From positions 1 to 64,000 of the forward strand of contig NZ_VOWY01000007.1 in NCBI RefSeq assembly GCF_008014645.1: a stretch of DNA of 64,000 bases, in the 5' to 3' direction. The notes under the pieces are model-generated. The model did no database searches and was not told where the DNA came from. It saw only the letters and a program-made list of their open reading frames with translations. A program made the translations under genes and the position numbers. This document shows, one piece after another, positions 1-8,260 of the stretch (the stretch's first letter is position 1; each line of letters begins with the position of its first letter). Origin of the DNA: Collinsella sp. BA40. GTDB taxonomy: Bacteria; Actinomycetota; Coriobacteriia; Coriobacteriales; Coriobacteriaceae.

Positions 1-16
1 CGGCACTTCGGTGCAT

Positions 17-57
17 GGAAGGGGTCCTCCCGCGGGGGAGGGCCCCTTCCTTCGTTT
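17..57 (+). terminator. Intrinsic terminator of a gene left of the window
   Basis: A GC-rich hairpin with an outer stem of GGAAGGGG pairing with CCCCTTCC is followed by a short T-rich tail. It ends a transcript entering from the left edge; the gene itself is outside the window. Confidence 0.7.
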
Positions 58-346
58 AAGGGGCCCGGCGGGGCGAGCGGCTATCGAGCACGGTTCTTGG
101 CTATAGGGTTTCAAGCGCATCTTTTTTCGTGTATATCAGGACCATTCTTGCGGGCAGGCGTTGCTGTCCCTTTTCTTTGATCTCATTGCTTTGATGGTTG
201 TGCTTTGCGGTCAAGCTGAATCCTTTGGATGTTGCGAATAGCCAGGAGTGATTGCCGGCTTCGTGTCGATACTGCGAGCAGCGTCTGAAAACAATATAAG
301 TGGGCATACTTTTCAACGTTATTAACTCATGTATAGGAGGCTCCTT
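58..346. other. Non-coding stretch upstream of the superoxide reductase gene
   Basis: I see no credible gene here. The stretch is noticeably AT-richer than most of the window. A possible -10 element (TATAAG, 295-300) lies about 45 bases ahead of the superoxide reductase start, but no good -35 is paired with it. A long reading frame on the minus strand overlaps the superoxide reductase gene and looks like an antisense artefact. Confidence 0.4.
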
Positions 347-712
347 ATGGCTCAGTTTTTTAAGTGCATTGCTGACGGTTCCTTCCTGACAAGTTTGTCG
401 AATGACTCTGCTGCGCCTGCTGGCTACGAACTTGTTGAGGCGAATTCTGTTGACGCTGCTGTTGAGAAGCATGTTCCTTCTATTGAGCTGCAGCGCGATG
501 GCCACATTATTCACGTGACTATTGGCGAGGTCGAGCATCCGATGACGGCCGAGCACTATATCGAGTGGGTCGCGCTTGAGTCTGGTGACCGTCTGGAATT
601 CCATTATCTGAAGCCCGGACAGACGCCTACCACCTTCTTTGCGGGCGGCGTTAAGTCCGGAACGGTATATGCATATTGCAACCTTCATGGTTTGTGGAAG
701 GCATCGTTTTAG
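347..712 (+). CDS. Superoxide reductase (desulfoferrodoxin family) with degenerate N-terminal iron site
   Basis: This is a 121-residue cytosolic protein expected to reduce superoxide to peroxide without releasing oxygen, a defence typical of anaerobes. The catalytic-iron ligands of the family are visible: H42 in EKHVP, H64 in EVEHP, H70, and C111 and H114 in the C-N-L-H segment near the C-terminus. The first 35 residues align with the desulforedoxin domain of desulfoferrodoxins, but only C7 of the usual four cysteines remains, so centre I should be absent (class III-like). I chose the ATG at 347 because TAGGAGG lies just ahead; an ATG six codons upstream would put that ribosome site inside the gene. 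It is transcribed alone between terminators. Confidence 0.88.
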   Translation: MAQFFKCIADGSFLTSLSNDSAAPAGYELVEANSVDAAVEKHVPSIELQRDGHIIHVTIGEVEHPMTAEHYIEWVALESGDRLEFHYLKPGQTPTTFFAGGVKSGTVYAYCNLHGLWKASF

Positions 713-741
713 AATCGTTTTTGTATATTGTTATAGACATT

Positions 742-775
742 TAGAAGGGGGTTTTAAGCCCCCTTCTTTATGCTT
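742..775 (+). terminator. Terminator after the superoxide reductase gene
   Basis: The hairpin GAAGGGGG / CCCCCTTC with a short loop is followed by a T-rich stretch, about 30 bases past the stop codon. It separates this gene from the following NadE-like gene. Confidence 0.8.
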
Positions 776-829
776 TTCAGCACAACGTTGTATGATAATG
801 ACGGTTTATAGTCGTGCTAAAGGGGATTC

Positions 830-2824
830 ATGAAGGTCGCGCTTTCTCAAATTCATCTTCCGATTGGGGATCTTGAGGCCTTTCAGATGCGCGCTCGTTC
901 TCAGCTCCATATGGCCGAGTCTCGCGGTGCCGATCTGATCGCATTTCCCGCACCACTTATATGTGGGTCCCAGCCTGGCACCTTTGCTGGGAGTTCGGCG
1001 TACCAGACGCGCCTTGTTGACGCGCTACACTCTTTGTCCTCCGATGTTCAGGCGTCGGGGGTTCATGCTGCCCTTGTTCCCGCTCCCGTTGCTTATGGGG
1101 AGGGGGTCTTATTCGAAACGTTTTATCTTCGAAACGGACGTGTGATTCCACTCCGGCTTCTGGCCTCTCAATCCCGCATGAAGATGGATGAGTCAGCGGA
1201 TCCCTGGGCGCCCATCTGCTTCGATCTTGATGGCCTCCGAATCGCGCTTTCATTCGATCTCAATCGCGACATTGAATTGCTGCCCCCGGGCACCGACGCA
1301 TGCCTCTACTTTCAGCTATCTCCTTTCTCTGTGGATGAGCTCAGCGCTACCTTGGGTGCGGGTTCATGTATCTCCCAATATCGTAATCTTGCCGAACAGC
1401 ATCGCATTTGGATTGCATGTATGGCTCCGGTAGGTCTCTATGATAGCGACCTGTATGTCGGCGGCTCATTTGTACTTGATGATTCGGCGAATATCATTGC
1501 TTCTGCCGCACTTTTCGAGCAGGATCTTTTGGTCTGCGATTTCGGTAAAATCTCCGGCGAGAAGCCTTCTACTTCAAATGCTCTGGAGAGCATTTCGTCT
1601 TCCGAGCTTTTGTGGGGTGCGTTGCGCCGCAGTGTTACGGATTTCGTTGAGTCTTTCGATGCTCGAACGGTTCTCGTTGAACTTGATGGATCGGTATCGA
1701 GTGCTTTGGTGGCGGCGCTTGCCGCCGATGCGCTGGGTTCTAGGCGTGTCGTTGCCCTTGCCTTTCCGACCTACGGTCAAGCTACGGCCAAGGCGATGCA
1801 AGAGGAGGCTACAGCCTTTACCAATGCTCGTGCTGAAGCGGATACGCTCCACATTCGCTATGTGGAGCACTCTGTTCCCGATTCGCTGCAAGGGCTTTAC
1901 CGCGAATTTGAACTTACGGATTGCGATCTTGGATCATTGTATAGGTACCTAGTGCTCGAATCATATGCGTCGCGCCTGAATGCCGTGGTGCTGTCCTCAT
2001 ATACGAAAACTGATTACGCGTTGGGCGGAGCTCGTGAATTTGAGTTGCATTTCGCATTCGCTCCGTTTGGCGATTTGTATTTATCTGAGCTCGCACCTCT
2101 GGTCGAGTATCGAAATCGTGTTTCTGAGGTCGTGCCGGTCGAAGCTGTTTCGATGGACGCCATTAATCGGACTGCTGTCAGCGCGGTCGATCGTGCTCTA
2201 ACTTCATTGCGGCGAATTCACTCGGTGCATGGCGACCTGCTTTCGGTTTTGGAGGATTCTGCCCACAATCTTGATGCCGACACCCTTGACACATTTCTGA
2301 AGGAACATATTGCCCAGGGGAAGCCGGGCGCTCTGACGGGCGTCGGCCAGATGTTCCCCGAGCTTATGCGGGCTCTGTGCTTCTTGGTGCAAAGCGGAGC
2401 TTCCTTGTGTCGTCGAATGCCCGCGTTTCCATGCGTTTCTTCGTCGCCCCTTGCGGCGCGAACATGGCCTCTGTCCATGAATTGGCTTGAGCCGGCTGAG
2501 GGGGTGCGGCCCGATGCCGTCAAGGGGCTTGTTGATTATGAGATGGAGCGTGAGGAGCGCCGGCTTGAGGACGCGGGCCAGCGGGCGCGTCAGGAAATCG
2601 CGGGGCTCATCGGCCAGTTTTTAGGACTGCACCAGATGAAGCCCGACGACGGGCAGGACTCTTCTCTAGAATCCGACGAAGCCACGAAGGGGGAATCTGT
2701 CGATCTTGGCAACGAGTCCTCTCCAAGATATCTGGAAGATGATGCCCCTGGTATTGATCTTTCGAGTGAAGAGGCAGTTCCTCCGGGATTTCGTATGGGC
2801 GGTCCGTTCTTTTCCGTGAACTAA
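830..2824 (+). CDS. NAD synthetase-like two-domain protein, probably catalytically inactive
   Basis: This 664-residue protein has the architecture of glutamine-dependent NAD synthetase: a nitrilase-like domain (about 1-240), a synthetase-like domain (about 260-520) and a charged C-terminal tail. In the nitrilase part the glutamate of the usual F-P-E motif is alanine (F39-P40-A41), and the segment that should carry the nucleophilic cysteine reads IALSFDLNRD, without cysteine. In the synthetase part the pyrophosphate loop SGGVDSS has become DGSVSSA (from D286), and the downstream G-T-x-N-K-S-E motif reads S-S-Y-T-K-T-D. The fold seems kept while both active sites are lost, so a binding or regulatory role is more likely than NAD synthesis. 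It lies about 70 bases upstream of ruvC. Homology is clear; inactivity is my inference from motifs. Confidence 0.8.
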   Translation: MKVALSQIHLPIGDLEAFQMRARSQLHMAESRGADLIAFPAPLICGSQPGTFAGSSAYQTRLVDALHSLSSDVQASGVHAALVPAPVAYGEGVLFETFYLRNGRVIPLRLLASQSRMKMDESADPWAPICFDLDGLRIALSFDLNRDIELLPPGTDACLYFQLSPFSVDELSATLGAGSCISQYRNLAEQHRIWIACMAPVGLYDSDLYVGGSFVLDDSANIIASAALFEQDLLVCDFGKISGEKPSTSNALESISSSELLWGALRRSVTDFVESFDARTVLVELDGSVSSALVAALAADALGSRRVVALAFPTYGQATAKAMQEEATAFTNARAEADTLHIRYVEHSVPDSLQGLYREFELTDCDLGSLYRYLVLESYASRLNAVVLSSYTKTDYALGGAREFELHFAFAPFGDLYLSELAPLVEYRNRVSEVVPVEAVSMDAINRTAVSAVDRALTSLRRIHSVHGDLLSVLEDSAHNLDADTLDTFLKEHIAQGKPGALTGVGQMFPELMRALCFLVQSGASLCRRMPAFPCVSSSPLAARTWPLSMNWLEPAEGVRPDAVKGLVDYEMEREERRLEDAGQRARQEIAGLIGQFLGLHQMKPDDGQDSSLESDEATKGESVDLGNESSPRYLEDDAPGIDLSSEEAVPPGFRMGGPFFSVN

Positions 2825-2894
2825 ACATTCGCATGACCAACTTGCCGGCTCATGATATAGTAGAACAGATGTTCGAGTATGAGCGGAGGTGGAT

Positions 2895-3392
2895 ATGATC
2901 GTCTTGGGTATCGATCCAGGTTTGGCCAATACCGGATGGGGCGTCATAGAAGAACGCAAGGGCCAAGTTCGTTGCCGAGCCTATGGCTGTATTCAAACGT
3001 CCGCTGGAAACGATCTTGCCGCTCGCTTGTGCCGTATCGCGGACGAGTTGCATCGTGTGGTTGATCGCTATCGCCCTACTGAAGCAGCTGTCGAGGGTAT
3101 TTACTTTGGAGCGAACGTGCGCTCTGCGATTCCTACGGCTCACGCCAGGGGGGCTGCCCTCGTTGCCTGCGCTTTGTGCGGCGTTGAGATCGGTGAATAT
3201 ACCCCTATGCAGATCAAGCAGGCAGTCGTGGGAACAGGGTCCGCAGACAAAGATCAAGTCATCTTTATGGTGAGGCGCTTGCTGCAGCTCGATCACGATC
3301 CACGGCCGGACCACGCTGCAGATGCTCTTGCATGCGCTATCTGCCATGCGCACTTGAGGCGTACTGCCGCATTGAGCAACGGCGCATATTGA
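2895..3392 (+). CDS. ruvC: Crossover junction endodeoxyribonuclease RuvC
   Basis: RuvC resolves Holliday junctions as a dimer that cuts both strands symmetrically, working with RuvAB. The 165-residue protein has the expected acidic site: D7 in GIDPG, E67 in AAVEG, and H140 and D143 in the C-terminal DHAADALA segment; histidine at the third position is known in other RuvC proteins. The ATG at 2895 is preferred over a GTG six bases upstream because CGGAGG sits five bases before it, overlapping the GTG. It is the first gene of a ruvC-ruvA-ruvB operon, 25 bases from ruvA. Confidence 0.95.
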   Translation: MIVLGIDPGLANTGWGVIEERKGQVRCRAYGCIQTSAGNDLAARLCRIADELHRVVDRYRPTEAAVEGIYFGANVRSAIPTAHARGAALVACALCGVEIGEYTPMQIKQAVVGTGSADKDQVIFMVRRLLQLDHDPRPDHAADALACAICHAHLRRTAALSNGAY

Positions 3393-3417
3393 TGAAGGGA
3401 AAGGAGCGGCCGCGTTT

Positions 3418-4038
3418 ATGATTTCGATGTTGAGGGGCGTTTTGGTCGAGGCGACGCCAAGTTCGGCGCTTGTCGATGTCGGCGGCGTTGGATTCGAGGT
3501 CGGCATCTCGCATACCACGGCAGCGCAGCTGCCAACGCTTGGGCATGAATGCGTTTTACATACGAGGCTCCAGGTGCGGGAGGACTCGATGACGCTCTTT
3601 GGATTCGCGCATACCGAAGAGCGATTGATGTTTGACAGGCTTATTGCGGTTAGCGGGGTCGGACCGAGGCTCGCGCTTTCGATCCTGTCGAAATTTAGTC
3701 CCAGTCAGGTGTACACCATGGTTATGGCTGAGGATGACAAGGGGATGTCGTCGGTATCCGGTGTTGGAAAAAAGACCGCGCAACGCCTGATCCTTGAGCT
3801 CAAGAGCGTGTTTGAAAAAGATGCCTCACTGTGGTCGGTTCCCGATGTCGAGCCGCATGCCGCAGCGAGCGCGGCTCCCAAGCTTTCAACGAATATGGAT
3901 GATGCCAGAATGGCGCTATTGTCAATGGGCTTTAGCTCACAAGAGGCAGAGTTGGCGTTGGAGGGGCTTGATGACACCGGACAGCGGGTCGAGGTGTTGC
4001 TGGGCTCTGCTCTGAAGCGACTAGGAATGGACGCATGA
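3418..4038 (+). CDS. ruvA: Holliday junction branch migration complex subunit RuvA
   Basis: RuvA binds the four-way DNA junction as a tetramer and loads the RuvB motors. The 206-residue length and order fit the family: an N-terminal OB-fold ([12 protein letters not shown] onward), central helix-hairpin-helix elements around [13 protein letters not shown] and [13 protein letters not shown], and a UBA-like C-terminal domain ending in [10 protein letters not shown] that contacts RuvB. An AAGGAG site precedes the start by about a dozen bases. The stop overlaps the ruvB start (ATGA), indicating translational coupling. Confidence 0.96.
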   Translation: MISMLRGVLVEATPSSALVDVGGVGFEVGISHTTAAQLPTLGHECVLHTRLQVREDSMTLFGFAHTEERLMFDRLIAVSGVGPRLALSILSKFSPSQVYTMVMAEDDKGMSSVSGVGKKTAQRLILELKSVFEKDASLWSVPDVEPHAAASAAPKLSTNMDDARMALLSMGFSSQEAELALEGLDDTGQRVEVLLGSALKRLGMDA

Positions 4039-5111
4039 TGTGGGAAGCAGATGCGGGTAGGGATCTTTGGGATGATGCTTCGGGCCTGCCTACAGGTCCT
4101 TCACCGGAAGCTGGAAGGTTTGTAACGGGTGATTTGACAGCGGCCGATCTTGATGTGGAGCGAACGCTTCGACCACAGAGGTTGGAAGATTACTGCGGCC
4201 AGGAACATATAAAACAGAGTCTAAAAATCCTTATTCAGGCAGCGCAAAACAGGGGTGAGAGCCTTGACCATGTGATCTTTTCGGGCCCGCCGGGTTTGGG
4301 AAAGACGACGCTGGCCACTGTGGTTGCGAATGAGTTGGGCGCGCAGATCAAGACGACATCTGGTCCGGCGATAGAGCGCACTGGAGACCTCGCCGCTATA
4401 CTTACGAATCTTCAACCGGGAGACGTGCTATTTATCGACGAGATTCACAGGTTGAATCGTTCCGTGGAGGAGATTCTGTATCCTGCGATGGAGGACTTTG
4501 CCCTTGATATCGTCATCGGCAAAGGTCCGGCTGCTCGTTCGATTCGCCTTGATGTGCCGAGGTTTACCTTGGTTGGCGCCACCACGCGGTCGGGAATGCT
4601 CACAGGTCCATTGCGCGACCGTTTTGGCATTTCCTTCAGGCTTGATTACTACTCGATCGAAGAGCTTGCGACCATCGTTGAGCGTTCGGCTTCTATATTG
4701 GGCGTATCGATCGACCACGATTCCGCTCTTGAGGTTGCCTCGCGCTCTCGAGGTACGCCTCGCCTTGCGAATCGCTTGCTCAAGCGAGTGCGAGACTACG
4801 CTCAAGTTCGAGGGTCTGGTCCTATTGAAATCAGCATCGCGCGAGAGGCGCTTTCGTTTTTCGAAATCGATGAGCTTGGCTTGGATTGGATGGACATCAG
4901 GATCTTGGAAACGCTGTGCAAGACGTTTCGCGGTAGGGCGGTTGGATTGAGTACGTTGGCAAGCGCTGTGGGCGAAGACCCTTCAACACTTGAGGATGTA
5001 TACGAGCCATATTTGTTGCAGCGCGGATTGATCGTGCGAACGCCTCAGGGGCGCGTTGCCACGCTTACCGCATTCGAGCACCTTCGTCTAGAGCCTCCCG
5101 CCCACGCGTAA
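4035..5111 (+). CDS. ruvB: Holliday junction branch migration ATPase RuvB
   Basis: RuvB is the AAA+ motor that drives branch migration with RuvA. The 358-residue protein shows Walker [10 protein letters not shown], Walker [10 protein letters not shown], the sensor region [18 protein letters not shown], and a C-terminal winged-helix domain near the end ([18 protein letters not shown]). The N-terminus is about 25 residues longer than in E. coli, which is common in Gram-positives. The start overlaps the end of ruvA by four bases. Confidence 0.97.
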   Translation: MMWEADAGRDLWDDASGLPTGPSPEAGRFVTGDLTAADLDVERTLRPQRLEDYCGQEHIKQSLKILIQAAQNRGESLDHVIFSGPPGLGKTTLATVVANELGAQIKTTSGPAIERTGDLAAILTNLQPGDVLFIDEIHRLNRSVEEILYPAMEDFALDIVIGKGPAARSIRLDVPRFTLVGATTRSGMLTGPLRDRFGISFRLDYYSIEELATIVERSASILGVSIDHDSALEVASRSRGTPRLANRLLKRVRDYAQVRGSGPIEISIAREALSFFEIDELGLDWMDIRILETLCKTFRGRAVGLSTLASAVGEDPSTLEDVYEPYLLQRGLIVRTPQGRVATLTAFEHLRLEPPAHA

Positions 5112-5165
5112 GCGTTTCGCGCTATTCTGTATGAGTTGGTAATCCCCTTTTCAGGAAGGAACATC

Positions 5166-6833
5166 ATGCTGTCAGACATTGAGATCGCCCATTCCGTGAA
5201 GCCCCTTCCCATTCTCGAGGTTGCAAAAGAGGCCGGCGTGGACGAGTCCCACCTCATTCCGTATGGCTTCGATAAGGCGAAGGTCGATTATTCCCTGCTG
5301 AACGAGGAGACGGATCATAAGGCGAAGCTCGTACTGGTAACGGCCATTAATCCGACTCCCGCTGGAGAGGGTAAGACCACTACCACGATCGGACTTGCCG
5401 ATGCCCTGCGTCGCCGTGGCGTGAAGAGCGCCGTTGCGTTGCGTGAACCCTCGCTCGGCCCGGTATTTGGCGTGAAGGGCGGTGCCGCCGGCGGCGGCTA
5501 TGCCCAGGTGGTCCCGATGGAGGATATCAATCTTCATTTCACGGGCGACTTTCATGCTATCGGAGCGGCTAACAATCTGCTCGCCGCTATGATCGACAAT
5601 CATATTCAGCAGGGCAACGCTCTTGGCATCGATGTGAAGCGCATTACCTGGAAGCGCGCGGTCGATATGAATGACCGACAGCTCCGCCATATCATCGACG
5701 GCATCGGGGGCAAGGCGCAGGGTGTTCCACGTGAAGATGGTTTTGATATTACGGTCGCATCCGAGGTGATGGCGATCCTCTGCCTGTCTACCTCCATCAC
5801 TGACTTGAAGAACCGCTTGGGCGAGATTGTCGTTGGTTATTCGTACAGTGGCGAGCCGGTCCGTGCGAGCCAGTTGAATGCGCAGGGCGCCATGGCAGCC
5901 CTGCTTAAGGACGCGTTGAAGCCGAATCTGGTTCAGACGCTCGAGCATACTCCTGCGTTCGTGCACGGCGGCCCGTTTGCGAACATCGCCCACGGCTGCA
6001 ACTCCATCATGGCTACGCGCATGGCGATGCGCTTCGGTGATATCGCCATCACGGAGGCTGGTTTTGGCGCCGACCTCGGTGCGGAGAAGTTCCTTGATAT
6101 CAAGTGTCGCATGACGGGCCTGCGCCCCGATGCGGTCGTGGTCGTCGCCACCGCGCGCGCGTTGAAGTACAACGGCGGCGTTGCGAAGGCTGAGCTGAAT
6201 AACGAGAACCTCGAGGCCCTGAAGGCGGGTATGCCCAACCTGTTGAGGCATGTTGCGAATATTCAGGATGTCTTCGGTCTGCCGTGCGTCGTCGCCATCA
6301 ATCGTTTCCCGAGCGATACCCAGGCCGAGCTCGACCTGATTGCTTCCGAGTGCGAGAAACTTGGCGTCAACGTGCGTCTTTCCGAGGTTTGGGCCAAGGG
6401 CGGCGAGGGCGCGCTCGACCTTGCCGACGAAGTGCTTCGCTTGGTCGAGGAGCCGCATGAGTTCAATTACTGCTATCCTGACGGAGCCGATGTTGCCGAT
6501 GCGCTCGAGGCAATTGCGACCAGGGTCTACCATGCTGACGGCGTTGACTTCTCGCCCGCAGCGAAGCGCCAGCTTGCCGAGCTTCGCGAGAACGGCTTTG
6601 GCAACCTGCCGGTATGCGTTGCGAAGACCCAGTACTCATTCAGCGACCGGGCGACCGCTTTGGGTGCTCCCGAGAATTTCCGTATCACGGTTCGCGAGCT
6701 GAAGGTGAGTGCTGGCGCCCACTTCGTCGTCGCGCTGACCGGCAATATCTTGACGATGCCCGGATTGCCTAAGGTTCCCGCGGCGGAGCATATCGATGTC
6801 GACGATAACGGCGTGATTTCGGGTCTCTTCTAA
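5166..6833 (+). CDS. fhs: Formate--tetrahydrofolate ligase
   Basis: The enzyme makes 10-formyl-tetrahydrofolate from formate, THF and ATP, feeding purine and fMet-tRNA synthesis in anaerobes. The 555-residue protein begins [16 protein letters not shown] and carries the ATP-binding loop [14 protein letters not shown] and the family signature around [16 protein letters not shown] placed the start at the ATG 5166 behind AGGAAGGA rather than ten codons upstream, where family similarity stops. Codon use is strongly biased compared with the ruv genes upstream, suggesting high expression. folD follows after 32 bases, a logical functional pair. Confidence 0.97.
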   Translation: MLSDIEIAHSVKPLPILEVAKEAGVDESHLIPYGFDKAKVDYSLLNEETDHKAKLVLVTAINPTPAGEGKTTTTIGLADALRRRGVKSAVALREPSLGPVFGVKGGAAGGGYAQVVPMEDINLHFTGDFHAIGAANNLLAAMIDNHIQQGNALGIDVKRITWKRAVDMNDRQLRHIIDGIGGKAQGVPREDGFDITVASEVMAILCLSTSITDLKNRLGEIVVGYSYSGEPVRASQLNAQGAMAALLKDALKPNLVQTLEHTPAFVHGGPFANIAHGCNSIMATRMAMRFGDIAITEAGFGADLGAEKFLDIKCRMTGLRPDAVVVVATARALKYNGGVAKAELNNENLEALKAGMPNLLRHVANIQDVFGLPCVVAINRFPSDTQAELDLIASECEKLGVNVRLSEVWAKGGEGALDLADEVLRLVEEPHEFNYCYPDGADVADALEAIATRVYHADGVDFSPAAKRQLAELRENGFGNLPVCVAKTQYSFSDRATALGAPENFRITVRELKVSAGAHFVVALTGNILTMPGLPKVPAAEHIDVDDNGVISGLF

Positions 6834-6865
6834 TCCGTTTGTTTCATCCTTGAGGAGTTTTATAC

Positions 6866-7723
6866 GTGACGACGATAATTGACGGAAAGCGACTGGCTGC
6901 TCGCGTGCGCGAGCAAGCGGCAATAGATGTGTCCGAGCTTGTTGAGCACGGCGTTCATCCCCATCTGGCGGTCGTGCTTGTTGGCGATGATCAGGCTTCC
7001 GCCACCTACGTTCGCTCTAAGCTTAAGGACTGCGAGGAGTGCGGCATAGCATCGCAAGATTACAAGCTCCCTTCCGCCACCTCTCAGGATGACCTTATGA
7101 ATCTGGTCGAGCACCTGAATGCCGACCCGGTTGTTACGGGTATTCTCGTCCAGATGCCCTTGCCTGCGCATCTGGATGCCGAGAAGGTCATTGCGGCCAT
7201 TTCGCCCGATAAGGACGTCGATGGGTTTCATCCCGAAAGCCTCGGCTGTCTTGTTCGGGGCCTTCCCGGTCTTCGTCCGTGTACGCCCGCGGGTATCATG
7301 GCGATGCTTGACGAATACGGTATCGAGCTTTCGGGCAAGAACGCTGTGATTGTCGGCCGTTCTTCGATTGTTGGAAAGCCTATGGCATTTATGCTGCTGG
7401 AACGCGATGCGACGATTTCGGTCGCCCATTCGCGTACACGTGATATCGCAGATGTATGCCGTACGGCAGATGTGCTGGTGGTGGCATGCGGTATTCCCAA
7501 GATGGTTCAAGGCGACTGGTTGAAGCCGGGTGCCGTCGTCATCGATGTGGGCATGGATCGCGATGAAAACGGCAAGCTCTGCGGCGATGTGGATTTTGAT
7601 TCCGCTGCACGCGTTGCAGGGGCTATTACCCCCGTTCCCGGCGGTGTCGGTCCTATGACCCGTGCCATGTTGATGAGCAACATCGTTCAGGCCGCCCGTC
7701 TGCAGCTGGGGCGAGCTCTCTAG
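6866..7723 (+). CDS. folD: Bifunctional methylenetetrahydrofolate dehydrogenase/cyclohydrolase
   Basis: FolD interconverts 5,10-methylene-THF and 10-formyl-THF with NADP, linking to the product of the upstream fhs. The 285-residue protein has the catalytic region ATYVRSKLKDCEECG, the substrate motif VTGILVQMPLPAHL, the Rossmann motif VIVGRSSIVGKPMA and the C-terminal signature PVPGGVGPMTRAML. The start is GTG, preceded by TGAGGAG. A strong terminator lies about 25 bases after the stop, closing a two-gene folate operon. Confidence 0.97.
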   Translation: MTTIIDGKRLAARVREQAAIDVSELVEHGVHPHLAVVLVGDDQASATYVRSKLKDCEECGIASQDYKLPSATSQDDLMNLVEHLNADPVVTGILVQMPLPAHLDAEKVIAAISPDKDVDGFHPESLGCLVRGLPGLRPCTPAGIMAMLDEYGIELSGKNAVIVGRSSIVGKPMAFMLLERDATISVAHSRTRDIADVCRTADVLVVACGIPKMVQGDWLKPGAVVIDVGMDRDENGKLCGDVDFDSAARVAGAITPVPGGVGPMTRAMLMSNIVQAARLQLGRAL

Positions 7724-7747
7724 CTCGTGTTTCCGTTTTGTTACCGT

Positions 7748-7792
7748 GAGCGTCCCTCGTGCCGATACGGCTGGCACGCGGGGCGCTCTTTT
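7748..7792 (+). terminator. Terminator of the fhs-folD operon
   Basis: A long imperfect hairpin whose arms begin GAGCG and end CGCTC, with CGTGCC / GGCACG near the loop, is followed by TTTT. Confidence 0.85.
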
Positions 7793-7845
7793 GCGACATC
7801 GTATTTGTGGGCGGACGGGCCATCGATGAGGGGTACTATTACACC

Positions 7846-7875
7846 CAGCGCGCAGCACGGTTATTTCGCGCGCTG
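7846..7875 (+). promoter_or_regulatory. Hairpin in the 5' leader of the cold-shock gene
   Basis: CAGCGCGC and GCGCGCTG form a perfect eight-pair stem with a 14-base AT-rich loop, ending 34 bases before the cold-shock start codon. A possible -10 (TACTAT, 7834-7839) is just upstream, so the hairpin would be near the 5' end of the mRNA. Cold-shock mRNAs are often controlled by leader structure; the role here is inferred. Confidence 0.4.
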
Positions 7876-7909
7876 ACGATGCTCGCAAGGGCGGGAAGAA
7901 AGGGATAGC

Positions 7910-8137
7910 ATGGCAACCGGTACTCTTAAGAAATCGTTCTTCCGTGAAAAGGGGTTTGGCTTCATCACCCCTGACGATGCTCCGGAGGGCTCGCATTCGG
8001 ATGTGTTCGTTCACTTCAGCGCTATCCAGATGGATGGGTTCAAGTCGCTCGACGAGGGCGATCGCGTGGAGTATGAGGTCGGACCGGGCAAGAAGCCCGG
8101 TGAGACCCAGGCTATGAATGTTCGCAAGATCGGCTAA
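7910..8137 (+). CDS. Cold-shock domain protein (CspA family)
   Basis: A 75-residue single-domain RNA/DNA chaperone. Both nucleic-acid motifs are present: RNP1 as KGFGFIT and RNP2 as VFVHF. A seven-residue insert (APEGSHS) lies between the motifs. The start follows GAAAGGGA. It is monocistronic, with a terminator hairpin shortly after the stop. Confidence 0.93.
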   Translation: MATGTLKKSFFREKGFGFITPDDAPEGSHSDVFVHFSAIQMDGFKSLDEGDRVEYEVGPGKKPGETQAMNVRKIG

Positions 8138-8154
8138 GCATATACGAATGCGTG

Positions 8155-8177
8155 CGGGGCGCCCTTTGGGGCGCCCT
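8155..8177 (+). terminator. Hairpin terminator after the cold-shock gene
   Basis: GGGCGCCC and its complement form a perfect stem with a TTTG loop. There is no T-run afterwards, so termination may be weak. Confidence 0.5.
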
Positions 8178-8260
8178 GCTGCTATAGCGCGCTTAATTCT
8201 TGAGCGCTACACTGTGCAAAATGGGCATGCGCACGCGCGCACAACTACTAGGGAGGCACC

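Noticed and set aside
101-688. 195-codon minus-strand frame at the left edge
   Set aside because: It overlaps most of the superoxide reductase gene antisense, lacks similarity to anything I know, and has no clear ribosome site.
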